Shown here: positions 8,418 through 19,979 of the stretch, piece by piece | Position numbering within the stretch: the first letter of the stretch is position 1 | Layout: each line of letters begins with the position of its first letter | Assembly (NCBI RefSeq): GCF_900113735.1 | Contig: NZ_FOQM01000005.1 | Coordinates: 1 to 64,000 of the forward strand | From: Bradyrhizobium sp. Gha | Lineage (GTDB): Bacteria > Pseudomonadota > Alphaproteobacteria > Rhizobiales > Xanthobacteraceae | DNA: 64,000 nt | Reading direction: 5' to 3' | Position numbers and translations under genes: made by a program | Notes under the pieces: model-generated | The model's database searches: none | Told to the model about the DNA's origin: nothing | The model's input: the letters and a program-made list of their open reading frames with translations, nothing else

Positions 8418-9224
8418 TCACTCCTTGGCGTTGGCGGCATCGAGGGCGCGCCGCGTCAGCACGCCGATCAGATGCGCGCGGTATTCGGCGCTGCCGTGGA
8501 TATCGCTGTTCAGCCCTTCCACCGGCACGTCGATGCCATCGAGCACCTTGGAGGAGAAACGCTTCTTCAGCGCCTCCTCGAACGCCTCGACGCGGAACAC
8601 GCCGTTCGAGCCGGCACCGGTGACGGCGACGCGCACGTCCGAGGGACGCCGCGCCACGAACACGCCGACCAGCGCGTAACGCGAGGCCTGGTTGCGGAAC
8701 TTGACATAGGCGGCCTTCTTCGGCAGCGGGAACATCACCTTGGTGATGATCTCGTCGGCTTCGAGCGCGGTCGAGAACAGGCCCTGGAAATACTCTTCGG
8801 CCTTGAGGCGGCGCTTGTTGGTGACGATGGTGGCGCCGAGCGCGAGCACGGCGGCCGGATAATCCGCGGTCGGGTCGTTGTTGGCGAGCGAGCCGCCGAT
8901 CGTGCCCTTGTGGCGCACCGCGGGATCACCGATCTGGCCGGCGAGATTGGCCAGCGCCGGAATGGCCTCGCCGACGATGGCTGATGTCGCGACCTCGGCA
9001 TGCTTGGCGGTCGCGCCGATCACCAGCGAACGGCCCTTCATCTCGATCGTGTCGAGCCCCTCGATATGGGAGAGGTCGACCAGATGCGGCGGGCTTGCGA
9101 GCCGCTGCTTCATGACCGGAATCAGCGTGTGGCCGCCGGCGATGACCTTGGCGTCTTCGTTCTTGACCAGAAGATTGGCGGCCTGCCGGACGGTGCCGGG
9201 GCGGTGGTATTTGAATTCGTACAT
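8418..9224 (-). CDS. coxM: FAD-binding subunit of xanthine/CO dehydrogenase family (CoxM-like)
   Basis: A 268-residue medium subunit of the molybdenum hydroxylase family. The FAD-binding motifs AGGHTLIPVMKQR (about 29-41) and TIGGSLANNDPTADYP (about 108-123) are clear, and the C-terminal CO_deh_flav_C domain follows. It passes electrons from the 2Fe-2S subunit to an acceptor via FAD. The ATG at 9224 has AGGA upstream. It follows the 2Fe-2S subunit gene by 30 bases. The catalytic large subunit gene that usually accompanies this pair is not present. Confidence 0.9.
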   Translation of the reverse strand: MYEFKYHRPGTVRQAANLLVKNEDAKVIAGGHTLIPVMKQRLASPPHLVDLSHIEGLDTIEMKGRSLVIGATAKHAEVATSAIVGEAIPALANLAGQIGDPAVRHKGTIGGSLANNDPTADYPAAVLALGATIVTNKRRLKAEEYFQGLFSTALEADEIITKVMFPLPKKAAYVKFRNQASRYALVGVFVARRPSDVRVAVTGAGSNGVFRVEAFEEALKKRFSSKVLDGIDVPVEGLNSDIHGSAEYRAHLIGVLTRRALDAANAKE

Positions 9225-9254
9225 CTGGGTGTCCTGATCGCGGAGGGCGCGCGG

Positions 9255-9740
9255 TTACGCGAGATCGGATTTCGCCATCGCCTTCGCGCCGGCGGCGATC
9301 GAGGCGACGATGTTCTGGTAGCCGGTGCAGCGGCAGAGATTGCCTTCCAGTTCTTCCCGGATCGTATGGTCGTCGAGCTCGTGACCCTTGCGATGCACGA
9401 TATCGATCGCGGTCATGATCATGCCCGGCGTGCAGAAGCCGCACTGCAGGCCATGGTGCTCACGGAAGGCCTCCTGCATCGGATGCAGCGGCGCGCCATC
9501 GGCCGCCAGTCCCTCGATGGTCTTGACCTCGTGGCCGTCGGCCATCACGGCCAGCGTGGTGCAGGATTTCACGGCCTTGCCGTCGAGATGCACGACGCAG
9601 GCGCCGCACTGCGAGGTGTCGCAGCCGACATGGGTGCCGGTCAGGCGCAGATTCTCGCGCAGGAACTGCACCAGAAGCGTACGCGGGTCGACATTGCCGT
9701 TGACAGGATTGCCGTTCACGATGAGGGAGATTTTTGCCAT
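9255..9740 (-). CDS. coxS: 2Fe-2S subunit of xanthine/CO dehydrogenase family (CoxS-like)
   Basis: A 161-residue iron-sulfur subunit. Plant-type 2Fe-2S ligands are C40, C45, C48 and C60 ([11 protein letters not shown]). The second cluster ligands are C100, C103, C136 and C138 (QCGFC and CRC). The length is normal for CoxS. The start at 9740 ([10 protein letters not shown]) was chosen over ATG 9746 because GAGAG is five bases upstream of it. It is co-directional with coxM, and upstream there are 138 bases before the coxG-like gene ends. Confidence 0.92.
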   Translation of the reverse strand: MAKISLIVNGNPVNGNVDPRTLLVQFLRENLRLTGTHVGCDTSQCGACVVHLDGKAVKSCTTLAVMADGHEVKTIEGLAADGAPLHPMQEAFREHHGLQCGFCTPGMIMTAIDIVHRKGHELDDHTIREELEGNLCRCTGYQNIVASIAAGAKAMAKSDLA

Positions 9741-9878
9741 AAGCACTCTCTATCAGCACCCCGACGGGTCCCGTCGAAGCGGTTCTTTCTTATAATTATT
9801 CCAACCCATCATATGGGCCATTATGGCCGGGGGCAACATCGCCCCGGCCGCACGGTGCCATGACGAAAGTGGGGGCGT

Positions 9879-10325
9879 TCAGCCCTGCACCGCCTTGGCG
9901 AAATTCGCGAAAAACTCGTCGGCCAGCTTCTTGGCGGCGCCGTTGATCAGGCGCTGGCCGAGCTGCGCCAGCTTGCCGCCGATCTGCGCTTCGACCTCGT
10001 AGGAGAGCAGCGTGCCGCCATCCTTCTCGGCGAGCCTCACGGCCGCGCCGCCCTTGGCGAAGCCGGCCACGCCGCCCTCGCCCTCGCCCGAGATCTTGTA
10101 CCCGTTCGGCGGATCGAGATCGGAGAGCATCACCTTGCCCTTGAAGCGCGCCGAGACCGGCCCGACCTTCATTTTCGCCGTGGCGCGAAAGCCGCCGTCG
10201 TCGGTCTTCTCCAGCTCCTCGCAGCCGGGGATGCAGGCCTTCAGCACCGCGGGGTCGTTGAGCTTTTCCCACACGGTCTCGCGCGGCGCCGCAAGCTGGA
10301 CTTCGCCGTTCATCGTCATGGCCAT
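9879..10325 (-). CDS. coxG: CoxG-like SRPBCC family protein
   Basis: A 148-residue SRPBCC (START-like) protein of the CO dehydrogenase subunit G family, beginning MAMTMNGEVQLAAPRETVWE and containing PAVLKACIPGCEELE, the usual family signature. CoxG has been linked to membrane anchoring of CO dehydrogenase and, more recently, to quinone delivery. A GGGAGG Shine-Dalgarno is six bases from ATG 10325. It is the first gene of the leftward cluster and divergent from pcaB. Confidence 0.88.
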   Translation of the reverse strand: MAMTMNGEVQLAAPRETVWEKLNDPAVLKACIPGCEELEKTDDGGFRATAKMKVGPVSARFKGKVMLSDLDPPNGYKISGEGEGGVAGFAKGGAAVRLAEKDGGTLLSYEVEAQIGGKLAQLGQRLINGAAKKLADEFFANFAKAVQG

Positions 10326-10497
10326 GGGGCGCCTCCCGGGATCGCATCGGAACAAGATTGCTCAAGTAACGCAGGGAGGCCGCAAAGGAAAGAGCGGCAC
10401 CCGCTCACTTGCAATGCATATTCGCACCTGCAAAAAGCCTTGTACGCTCACTCAGGGATTGGCACAGCCGGGTCGTGGTGGTTAGGTCCCGCGCAAC

Positions 10498-11853
10498 ATG
10501 AGTACAACCCTCTCTCCCCTGCTTGCGCCGATGCTGTCGAGCGCCGCCATGCGCGCCGTCTGCGACGACCGCGCAGCCCTGCAAAACATGCTCGATTTCG
10601 AGGCAGCCCTGGCCCGGGCCGAGGCTGCGACGGGTGTGATTCCGGAAGCCGCGGTGGGCCCGATCCAAACCGCCTGCATGGCCGACAGTCTTGACGTCAA
10701 CGCCCTGGCCGAGGCCGCGACCCGGTCAGGCAATCTCGCCATCCCCCTGGTCAAGATGCTGACCGCCCATGTTGCAAAGACGGACGCCGAGGCTGCGCGC
10801 TACGTGCATTGGGGCGCAACGAGCCAGGACGTCATCGACACCGCGACCATGCTGACCTTGCGCGCAGCAATCGATGCGCTGGACGCCGACCTCGGCCGCG
10901 CCATCAAGGGGTTCGCCGCGCTGGCTCGCACCCATCGCAACAGCGCGATGGTGGCGCGGACCTGGCTCCAGCATGCGCTGCCGATGCCGTTCGGGCTGAA
11001 GGCCGCTGAATATGCCGCAAGCCTCGCCCGCGCCCGCTGCCGGCTGCGGCGGCTGCGGCGTGAGGGCCTCGCCCTGCAATTCGGCGGTGCCGCCGGCACG
11101 CTCGCCGCCCTCGGCGACAAGGGGCTCGCAGTGGCCGAACGGCTGGCGCAGGAGCTGAACCTGCCGCTGCCCGAAGCGCCCTGGCACACCCATCGCGACC
11201 GCATCGCGGAGGCAGCTTCGGCGCTTGCGATTCTCGCCGGCAGCTGCGGCAAGATCGCGCGCGACGTCTCGCTGATGATGCAGACCGACGTCGGCGAAGC
11301 CTTCGAGCCCGCCGGCGAAGGCCGCGGCGGCTCCTCGACGATGCCGCACAAGCGTAACCCGGTCGCAGCCGCAAGCGCGCTCGGCTGCGCAACCATGGCG
11401 CCACAGCTCGCCGCGACGATCTTTGCAGCCCAGGTCCAGGACCACGAGCGCAGCGCCGGCCCCTGGCACGCGGAATGGCCAACGCTGCCGCAATTGATGC
11501 TGGTCACATCGGGCGCGCTTGCCGCCATCGTCGACATCGCCGAAGGGCTCGATGTCGATGCCCCGCGCATGCGCAGCAATCTCGATGCCACGCATGGGTT
11601 GATCATGGCGGAGGCCGTCACGTTTGCGCTCGCCGACAAGATCGGCAAGAGCGATGCACATCATCTGATCGAGGCCGCGAGCAAGCGCGCGGTTGCCGAG
11701 AAGAGGCATCTTCGCGAGGTGCTCTCGGCCGATTCGCAGGTCACCGCGCATCTGACGCCTGAGAAACTTGCGGCATTGTTCGAGCCGATGGCCTATCAAG
11801 GAGCCTCGCAGGCTCTGATCGACCGGCTGCTTGCTTCGTTGGATCTCTCCTGA
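10498..11853 (+). CDS. pcaB: 3-carboxy-cis,cis-muconate cycloisomerase
   Basis: A 451-residue member of the fumarase/aspartase superfamily. The signature GSSTMPHKRNP sits at about residues 278-288 and carries the catalytic serine loop. HWGATSQDVIDTA (104-116) is the substrate-binding motif typical of PcaB. It cycloisomerises 3-carboxy-cis,cis-muconate to the gamma-lactone in the protocatechuate branch of the beta-ketoadipate pathway. The next two genes, pcaD and pcaC, act later in the same pathway, which supports the call over adenylosuccinate lyase. Confidence 0.92.
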   Translation: MSTTLSPLLAPMLSSAAMRAVCDDRAALQNMLDFEAALARAEAATGVIPEAAVGPIQTACMADSLDVNALAEAATRSGNLAIPLVKMLTAHVAKTDAEAARYVHWGATSQDVIDTATMLTLRAAIDALDADLGRAIKGFAALARTHRNSAMVARTWLQHALPMPFGLKAAEYAASLARARCRLRRLRREGLALQFGGAAGTLAALGDKGLAVAERLAQELNLPLPEAPWHTHRDRIAEAASALAILAGSCGKIARDVSLMMQTDVGEAFEPAGEGRGGSSTMPHKRNPVAAASALGCATMAPQLAATIFAAQVQDHERSAGPWHAEWPTLPQLMLVTSGALAAIVDIAEGLDVDAPRMRSNLDATHGLIMAEAVTFALADKIGKSDAHHLIEAASKRAVAEKRHLREVLSADSQVTAHLTPEKLAALFEPMAYQGASQALIDRLLASLDLS

Positions 11854-11940
11854 TGTCATTGCCGGGCTTGACCCGGCAATCCATCGTCTAGGATAGATTC
11901 ACTTTCTAGATGGATGCGCGGGTCAAGCCCGCGCATGACA
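11854..11940. repeat. Intergenic palindromic repeat between pcaB and pcaD
   Basis: TGTCATTGCCGGGCTTGACC and the inverse GGTCAAGCCCGCGCATGACA bracket the element. Inner parts CCATC and GATGG also pair. The plus-strand frame through its right arm reads MDARVKPAHDKEH, a translation commonly found as a false N-terminus in Bradyrhizobium annotations. Confidence 0.85.
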
Positions 11941-11951
11941 AGGAACATGCA

Positions 11952-12734
11952 ATGCCCATGATCGATGCCGACGGTTGCCTGCTCAACGTCTCCGTCGAGG
12001 GCCGCGATGGCGGGCCGACCCTGATGCTTTCCAACTCGCTCGGCTGCACGCTGCAGATGTGGGAGCCGCAGATGAAGGCGCTGACGCAGGTGTTCCGCGT
12101 CATCCGCTATGATCGGCGCGGTCATGGCAAGTCCGGCGTACCGCCCGCGCCCTATACGATGGAGCGCTTCGGCCGCGACGTGCTGGCAATCCTCGACGAC
12201 CTCAACATCGAGAAGGTGCACTGGTGCGGCCTGTCGATGGGCGGCATGGTCGGGCAATGGCTGGGCGCCAACGCGCCTGAGCGGTTCGGCAAGCTCATCC
12301 TCGCCAACACCTCCTGCTACTATGCCGAGCCGACCAGATGGCTGGAACGCATCGACGCCGTGAAGAAGGGCGGCCTCGCTGCGGTCGCCGACGGCGTGAT
12401 CGCCGGCTGGCTCACCCAGGATTTCCGTGAGCGCGAGCCCGACATCACCGCGAAGATGAAGGCGATGCTGCTGGCCACGCCGGTGGAAGGCTATCTCGCC
12501 TGTTGCGAAGCGCTGTCGACGCTCGACCAGCGCGCGCTGCTGCCTGAGATCAAGAGCCCGACGCTGGTGATCGCCGGCCGCCACGACATGGCGACGCCGA
12601 TCTCGGCGGGCGAATTGATCCGGTCGAACATTCCCGGCGCCAGCATGACCATCATCGACGCCGCCCACATTTCCAATGTCGAGCAGCCGCATGCGTTCAC
12701 TGACGCGATCGTGGGATTCTTGACGCAACGCTAG
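11952..12734 (+). CDS. pcaD: 3-oxoadipate enol-lactonase
   Basis: A 260-residue alpha/beta hydrolase. The nucleophile elbow GLSMGG puts the catalytic serine at 95; D212 (GRHDMATP) and H239 (DAAHISN) complete the triad. It hydrolyses 3-oxoadipate enol-lactone to 3-oxoadipate. The frame is open back to 11910, but those first 14 codons come from the palindromic repeat, so ATG 11952 (AAGGA upstream) is the real start. It is followed by pcaC. Confidence 0.93.
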   Translation: MPMIDADGCLLNVSVEGRDGGPTLMLSNSLGCTLQMWEPQMKALTQVFRVIRYDRRGHGKSGVPPAPYTMERFGRDVLAILDDLNIEKVHWCGLSMGGMVGQWLGANAPERFGKLILANTSCYYAEPTRWLERIDAVKKGGLAAVADGVIAGWLTQDFREREPDITAKMKAMLLATPVEGYLACCEALSTLDQRALLPEIKSPTLVIAGRHDMATPISAGELIRSNIPGASMTIIDAAHISNVEQPHAFTDAIVGFLTQR

Positions 12735-12741
12735 CAACAAC

Positions 12742-12828
12742 CGTCATTGCGAGCGAAGCGAAGCAATCCAGAAATCCGTCCACGGTGACAGACTGGATTG
12801 CTTCGTCGCTTCGCTCCTCGCAATGACG
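12742..12828. repeat. Intergenic palindromic repeat between pcaD and pcaC
   Basis: CGTCATTGCGAGCGAAGCGA and the inverse TCGCTTCGCTCCTCGCAATG frame the element, with AATCCAG and CTGGATT as inner arms. This is the complete form of the repeat arm seen at 351-384. Confidence 0.88.
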
Positions 12829-12844
12829 GAGGGGAGGAGACAAC

Positions 12845-13237
12845 ATGGACGACCAGAAGCGCCGCGATGCGGGCATGACCGTACGCCGCAAGGTGCTGGG
12901 CATTGCCTGGGTCGACAAATCGATCGCCAACCGCAATGCCTTCAACACCGACTTCCAGGACATGATCACCCGCTACGCCTGGGGAGAGATCTGGACGCGA
13001 CCGCATTTCGACGAGCGCACGCGCCGGGTGCTCGTGATCGGCACCATGGTCGCGCTCGGACAATGGGATGAATTCCGCCTGCATGTGCGTGCGGCACTCG
13101 CCGAAGGTGGCTTCACCCCCGACGACATCAAGGAAATTCTGTTGCAGCAGGCGATCTATTGCGGTGTTCCGGCGGCGAACCACGCCGTCAAGGAGGCGTC
13201 AGCCGTTGTGCAGGAGCTCGGCTTGCTCGAGAGCTAG
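12845..13237 (+). CDS. pcaC: 4-carboxymuconolactone decarboxylase
   Basis: A 130-residue CMD-family protein. It contains the family stretch RPHFDERTRRVLVIGTMVALGQWDEFRLHVRAAL and the helix EILLQQAIYCGVPAANHAVKEA. It decarboxylates 4-carboxymuconolactone to the enol-lactone that PcaD uses. A GGAGACAAC Shine-Dalgarno precedes ATG 12845. The last 39 bases overlap the 3' end of the convergent membrane protein gene. Confidence 0.93.
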   Translation: MDDQKRRDAGMTVRRKVLGIAWVDKSIANRNAFNTDFQDMITRYAWGEIWTRPHFDERTRRVLVIGTMVALGQWDEFRLHVRAALAEGGFTPDDIKEILLQQAIYCGVPAANHAVKEASAVVQELGLLES

Positions 13238-13729
13238 CGGCGCGGTGTTGGTGACGTCGACGGTCTTCGGCGCCGGCGCGGGCCGCTCGATCACCAGCAC
13301 GACCGCGGCACCGAGCAGCAGCAGTAGCTCGGTCGCATGCAGCCGGAGCGCGGCCATCTCGCCCACCTTCGAGGCCATCACCATGCTCGCAAACGAGATC
13401 AGGCTCCCGATCGCAAGCGCGATGCCGAGCGCCTCGTCGCTGCTCCCGCTCCTGCGGGTGCGGGGAATGGCGAGCAGCGCAAGATAGATCGCGAGGAACG
13501 CCACGACGGTCAGTCGCCCGAGCGCCAGCAGCCAGGCGGCGCGCACGGTGCTCATGCCCGACATCTGGAGCTGGTCGCTGAGGAACAGGGCCACGGCAAC
13601 GCTCGGCCGCTCGTAGAGGCCGTGCACCGGCGCCACGAAAATGTTGAAGGCGACCATGATCCAGGCCGGAATGAAATAGGTCGCCAGCAGCGCGCCGTTG
13701 ATCGAGCCGATCCGCCAATTCCTGAACAT
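13199..13729 (-). CDS. Hypothetical four-helix membrane protein
   Basis: A 176-residue protein with four predicted membrane segments, at about residues 9-32, 50-85, 100-120 and 125-145, and a charged C-terminus. The start at 13729 (MFRNWRIGSINGALLATYF) is supported by GGGAAG four bases upstream; the frame is open to 13789. I do not recognise a family. It converges with and overlaps pcaC. An inner-membrane location is inferred; no function is proposed. Confidence 0.65.
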   Translation of the reverse strand: MFRNWRIGSINGALLATYFIPAWIMVAFNIFVAPVHGLYERPSVAVALFLSDQLQMSGMSTVRAAWLLALGRLTVVAFLAIYLALLAIPRTRRSGSSDEALGIALAIGSLISFASMVMASKVGEMAALRLHATELLLLLGAAVVLVIERPAPAPKTVDVTNTAPLALEQAELLHNG

Positions 13730-13880
13730 GCCGCTTCCCGTTTCGTCACTGCCCTCGGACAGAGGGCTTTGCCGGGAGCTAACGCGCATCGGACTGGAGC
13801 GGCAATTTAAACCCTTTGTTTACCTTAACTGGCCCGTTGACCCGTCTCCCCCAAAGAGTTGGCCCGTTTCCCCCAAAGAG

Positions 13881-13909
13881 AAGGGGCCCTGCCTTCCGGC
13901 GGGCCCCTT
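13881..13909 (-). terminator. Probable terminator of the Gln-rich small gene
   Basis: The arms AAGGGGCCC and GGGCCCCTT form a nine-base perfect stem with an 11-base loop. On the minus strand it is followed by TCTCTTT. It lies 20 bases after the end of the leftward gene at 13929-14117. Just beside it, TCCCCCAAAGAG occurs twice in direct orientation (about 13848-13880). Confidence 0.65.
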
Positions 13910-13928
13910 CCTGCTACTCCCTCGACCT

Positions 13929-14117
13929 TCAATCCAACCTATTGTCCTGCTGACCACCCTGCTGCCGGCCCGGCTTGTTGTCGCCCTGGCGCATCGGGTC
14001 CTGCTGCTGCTGTCCGGGTTTCTGGCCACCGCCCTGCTGCCCTGGTTGCTGACTTGGGCGCTGCTGACCGGGGCTCTGGCTCTGCTGGCCCGGATTCTGG
14101 TTCTGCTGCTTCGTCAT
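13929..14117 (-). CDS. Small Gln/Pro/Gly-rich protein
   Basis: A 62-residue, low-complexity hydrophilic protein: repeated Q, P and G with NPGQQ, SPGQQ and QPGQQ units. GGGAG lies upstream of ATG 14117 and a good stem-loop follows the stop, which supports a real gene. It has no cysteines and no membrane segments. It is likely disordered; similar proteins are annotated as hypothetical in bradyrhizobia by memory. The function is unknown. Confidence 0.6.
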   Translation of the reverse strand: MTKQQNQNPGQQSQSPGQQRPSQQPGQQGGGQKPGQQQQDPMRQGDNKPGRQQGGQQDNRLD

Positions 14118-14403
14118 TGGGGGGAACTCCCTTGTTGGACGTCACTAGGGATAACAGCCGGCGGCTGATTTGGTTGCCCTGCAGAGCCGGTTCCTCGCAG
14201 TTGCGGGAACCAGATTTTGGCAGCCGGCACCGAAATGACTCTGTACAAGCCCTTAATGCCGAGGCCGGGCAGTTGCAGGCACCAGTTCCCTCCTGTTACA
14301 AAACGGGAAGAACGCTCGAGGGGCTGCCGGGGCCCGAGAAGAAGCGTAAGCACTCTCTCGAAGGCTTCCCTTTCAGTCGCGTCAGGTTTGGTAACGGCAG
14401 CGC

Positions 14404-15321
14404 ATGGATTATTTCGCCCAGCAGCTCATCAACGGCCTCGTGCTTGGCTCCATCTACGGCCTGATCGCGATCGGCTACACGATGGTCTACGGCATAGTCG
14501 GCATGATCAATTTCGCCCATGGCGACATCTTCATGATCGGCGGCTTCATCGCACTCATCACCTTCCTGATCCTGATCTCGGTCGGGTTGACCGCGATCCC
14601 GGTGATCCTTCTCGTGGTGCTGCTGGTCTCGATGGCAATCACCGCCCTCTATGGCTGGACCATCGAGCGCATCGCGTATCGGCCGCTACGCCACTCCTTC
14701 CGCCTTGCGCCGATGCTGTCCGCGATCGGCATGTCGTTCGTGCTGACCAACTACTCGCAGGTTGCGCAAGGCGCGCGGGTCAAGCCGATCCCGCCCTTCA
14801 TCAAAGGCGGCTACACGCTGCATGAGAGCGCCAACGGCTTCGTCATCCAGCTCTCGAACATCCAGATCATGGTGGTCCTCACCACCATCGTGCTGCTGGC
14901 CATCTTCACCTGGCTGGTGTCGCGCACGAGGCTCGGGCGTGACATGCGCGCCTGCGAGCAGGACCAGACCATGGCAGCGCTGCTTGGCGTTGACGTCGAC
15001 CGCACCATCTCCATGACCTTCGTGATCGGGGCCGCGCTCGCCGCGGTCGCCGGGCTGATGTACCTGCTTTATTACGGCCTGGTCGATTTCTTCATGGGCT
15101 TCGTCGCCGGCATCAAGGCCTTTACCGCCGCCGTGCTCGGCGGAATCGGTTCGCTACCCGGCGCCATGCTCGGCGGCCTCGCGATCGGCCTGATCGAGAC
15201 GTTCTGGTCGGCCTATTTCTCGGTCGAGTACAAGGACGTCGCGGCATTCTCGATCCTGATCGTCGTGCTGATCTTCATGCCGACCGGCCTGCTCGGCCGT
15301 CCCGAAGTCGAAAAAGTCTGA
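14404..15321 (+). CDS. livH: Branched-chain amino acid ABC transporter permease LivH
   Basis: A 305-residue inner-membrane permease with about eight hydrophobic segments. It starts MDYFAQQLINGLVLGSIYGL, the standard LivH opening, and contains the EAA-like cytoplasmic loop SRTRLGRDMRACEQD. It forms the translocation pore with LivM and imports leucine, isoleucine, valine or related amides. It is the first gene of the five-gene liv operon; livM begins 13 bases after its stop. Confidence 0.93.
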   Translation: MDYFAQQLINGLVLGSIYGLIAIGYTMVYGIVGMINFAHGDIFMIGGFIALITFLILISVGLTAIPVILLVVLLVSMAITALYGWTIERIAYRPLRHSFRLAPMLSAIGMSFVLTNYSQVAQGARVKPIPPFIKGGYTLHESANGFVIQLSNIQIMVVLTTIVLLAIFTWLVSRTRLGRDMRACEQDQTMAALLGVDVDRTISMTFVIGAALAAVAGLMYLLYYGLVDFFMGFVAGIKAFTAAVLGGIGSLPGAMLGGLAIGLIETFWSAYFSVEYKDVAAFSILIVVLIFMPTGLLGRPEVEKV

Positions 15322-15334
15322 CGGACCGCCCCGC

Positions 15335-18227
<2,893 letters not shown>

Positions 18228-18397
18228 GGCCGCCCGGTCCTGGCGGAGCCGGGTTCAGCGCGGCCGAATGCGCCGAAATATCTGCGCTCATGCCCGTATT
18301 TTGCCGGTGACTTCTCCCGGGATTCATTCAAGAATGGCGCCGGTTTGAACCGGGCCAACCCGGCAACTTCCACAGGCGATCACCCGCGAGGTATCTC

Positions 18398-19516
18398 ATG
18401 AAGTCACTGAAACTCATCGGTCTGGCATTCGGCGCGTCGGTCGCGCTGTCGAGCGCGGCATTCGCACAGGATGTCACCATCGCAGTCGCAGGTCCGATGA
18501 CCGGCACTGAATCCGCCTTCGGCCGCCAGATGAAGAACGGCGCCGACATGGCCGTGGCAGACATCAACGCCGCCGGCGGCGTCAACGGCAAGAAGCTCGC
18601 GCTCGATGTCGAGGACGACGCCTGCGATCCCAAGCAGGCCCGCTCTGTCGCTGAAAAGATCGCCAGCGCGAAGATTCCGTTCGTCGCCGGGCACTATTGC
18701 TCGTCATCGTCGATCCCGGCGTCCGAAGCCTATGCCGACGGCAACGTGCTCGAGATCACGCCGGCTTCGACCAACCCGCTGTTCACCGAGCGCAAGCTCT
18801 GGAACGTGGCGCGCGTCTGCGGCCGTGACGATCAGCAGGGCCTGATCGCCGCGCAATACATTGCCAAGAACTTCAAGGGCAAGAACATCGCGATCCTCAA
18901 CGACAAGACCACCTACGGCAAGGGTCTGGCGGATGAGACCAAGAAGGCGCTCAACAAGGCCGGCATCACCGAGAAGATGTACGAGTCCTACAACAAGGGC
19001 GACAAGGACTTCAACGCGATCGTGTCGCGCCTGAAGAAGGACAACATCGATCTCGTCTATGTCGGCGGTTACCACCAGGAAAGCGGCTTGATCCTGCGCC
19101 AGATGCGCGACCAGGGCCTCAAGACGATCCTGATGGCCGGCGACGCGCTCGCCGACAAGGAATACGCCTCGATCACCGGCCCCGCCGGCGAAGGTACGCT
19201 GTTCACCTTCGGTCCCGATCCGCGCGAGAAGCCGACCGCGAAGAAGATCGTCGATGCCTTCAAGGCCAAGAATATCGACCCCGAAGGCTATACGCTCTAC
19301 ACCTACGCGGCGATGCAGGTCTGGTCGCAGGCGGCCAAGAAGGCCGGCACGACCGACCCCAAGAAGGTCATGGAAACGATGAAGGCCGGCAAGTGGGACA
19401 CCGTGATCGGCCCGATCGAGTATGACGCCAAAGGCGACATCAAGCAGCTGGACTACGTCGTCTACAAGTGGGACGCCAAGGGCGGCTACGCCCAGATCAA
19501 GGGCAACGGCACCTGA
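18398..19516 (+). CDS. livK: Branched-chain amino acid ABC transporter substrate-binding protein
   Basis: A 372-residue periplasmic binding protein. Residues 1-23 are a Sec signal peptide ending AFA; the mature part begins QDVTIAVAGPMTGTESAFG, the standard LivJ/LivK motif. The two-cysteine region (DDACDPKQA and AGHYCSSSSIPAS) is typical. It captures the ligand for LivHMGF. A GCGAGGTATCTC Shine-Dalgarno precedes the start. The exact ligand cannot be told from sequence; leucine/isoleucine/valine or amides are likely. Confidence 0.92.
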   Translation: MKSLKLIGLAFGASVALSSAAFAQDVTIAVAGPMTGTESAFGRQMKNGADMAVADINAAGGVNGKKLALDVEDDACDPKQARSVAEKIASAKIPFVAGHYCSSSSIPASEAYADGNVLEITPASTNPLFTERKLWNVARVCGRDDQQGLIAAQYIAKNFKGKNIAILNDKTTYGKGLADETKKALNKAGITEKMYESYNKGDKDFNAIVSRLKKDNIDLVYVGGYHQESGLILRQMRDQGLKTILMAGDALADKEYASITGPAGEGTLFTFGPDPREKPTAKKIVDAFKAKNIDPEGYTLYTYAAMQVWSQAAKKAGTTDPKKVMETMKAGKWDTVIGPIEYDAKGDIKQLDYVVYKWDAKGGYAQIKGNGT

Positions 19517-19551
19517 GACAGGGCTCCTGACCTTTTAACCCCACCAACGTC

Positions 19552-19581
19552 AAACGCCCCGGCTCGCCGGGGCGTTTTCTT
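19552..19581 (+). terminator. Intrinsic terminator after the liv operon
   Basis: The stem AAACGCCCCGG..CCGGGGCGTTTT has a short TCG-containing loop and ends in TTTTCTTT. It lies 35 bases after the substrate-binding protein stop and 12 bases before the stop of the convergent response regulator. It may serve both. Confidence 0.85.
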
Positions 19582-19592
19582 TCGGCACGCCG

Positions 19593-19979
19593 TCAGACGG
19601 CTGCGAAAAGTTCGTCGCCCGCCGCCTCCTGCGCCTTCCGGAGCGCCTGCAGCAGGTCGTTCGGCCGAAACGGCTTTTGCAGGCATATCACGCCGTCGAG
19701 GCCGGGCGCCTCGCCCATGAAATCCAGCGCCGTCATCCCGGAAATTGCCACGATCGGAAATCCGGGAATCCGTTCGCGAATGGCGGCCATGACCTCGATC
19801 CCGCTGGCATCGGTCAGGAAAATGTCGATGATCGCCGCATCGAAAGCGTTCTCGCCGAACGCCTTCAGGCTTGCCGCGCCGCTCTCCGCTTCCACCACGT
19901 CATATTGGTTCACCCGAAGAACAATCGAGACCATGGCACGGACGTCCTTTTGATCATCGACAACAAGGACACGGGGCAT
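19593..19979 (-). CDS. Receiver-only response regulator
   Basis: A 128-residue single-domain receiver. The acidic pair is DD at 8-9, the phosphoacceptor aspartate is in AIIDIFLTDASG (about D52), and the conserved lysine is in CLQKPF. There is no output domain. A divergent hybrid histidine kinase starts about 280 bases away, which suggests the two form a relay in which this protein takes phosphate from, or drains, the kinase. Such single receivers may also act in cell-cycle or chemotaxis control. Confidence 0.88.
   Translation of the reverse strand: MPRVLVVDDQKDVRAMVSIVLRVNQYDVVEAESGAASLKAFGENAFDAAIIDIFLTDASGIEVMAAIRERIPGFPIVAISGMTALDFMGEAPGLDGVICLQKPFRPNDLLQALRKAQEAAGDELFAAV

Noticed and set aside
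14118..14403. Small frames upstream of livH
   Set aside because: No ribosome sites or recognisable protein; the region is better read as the liv promoter and leader.
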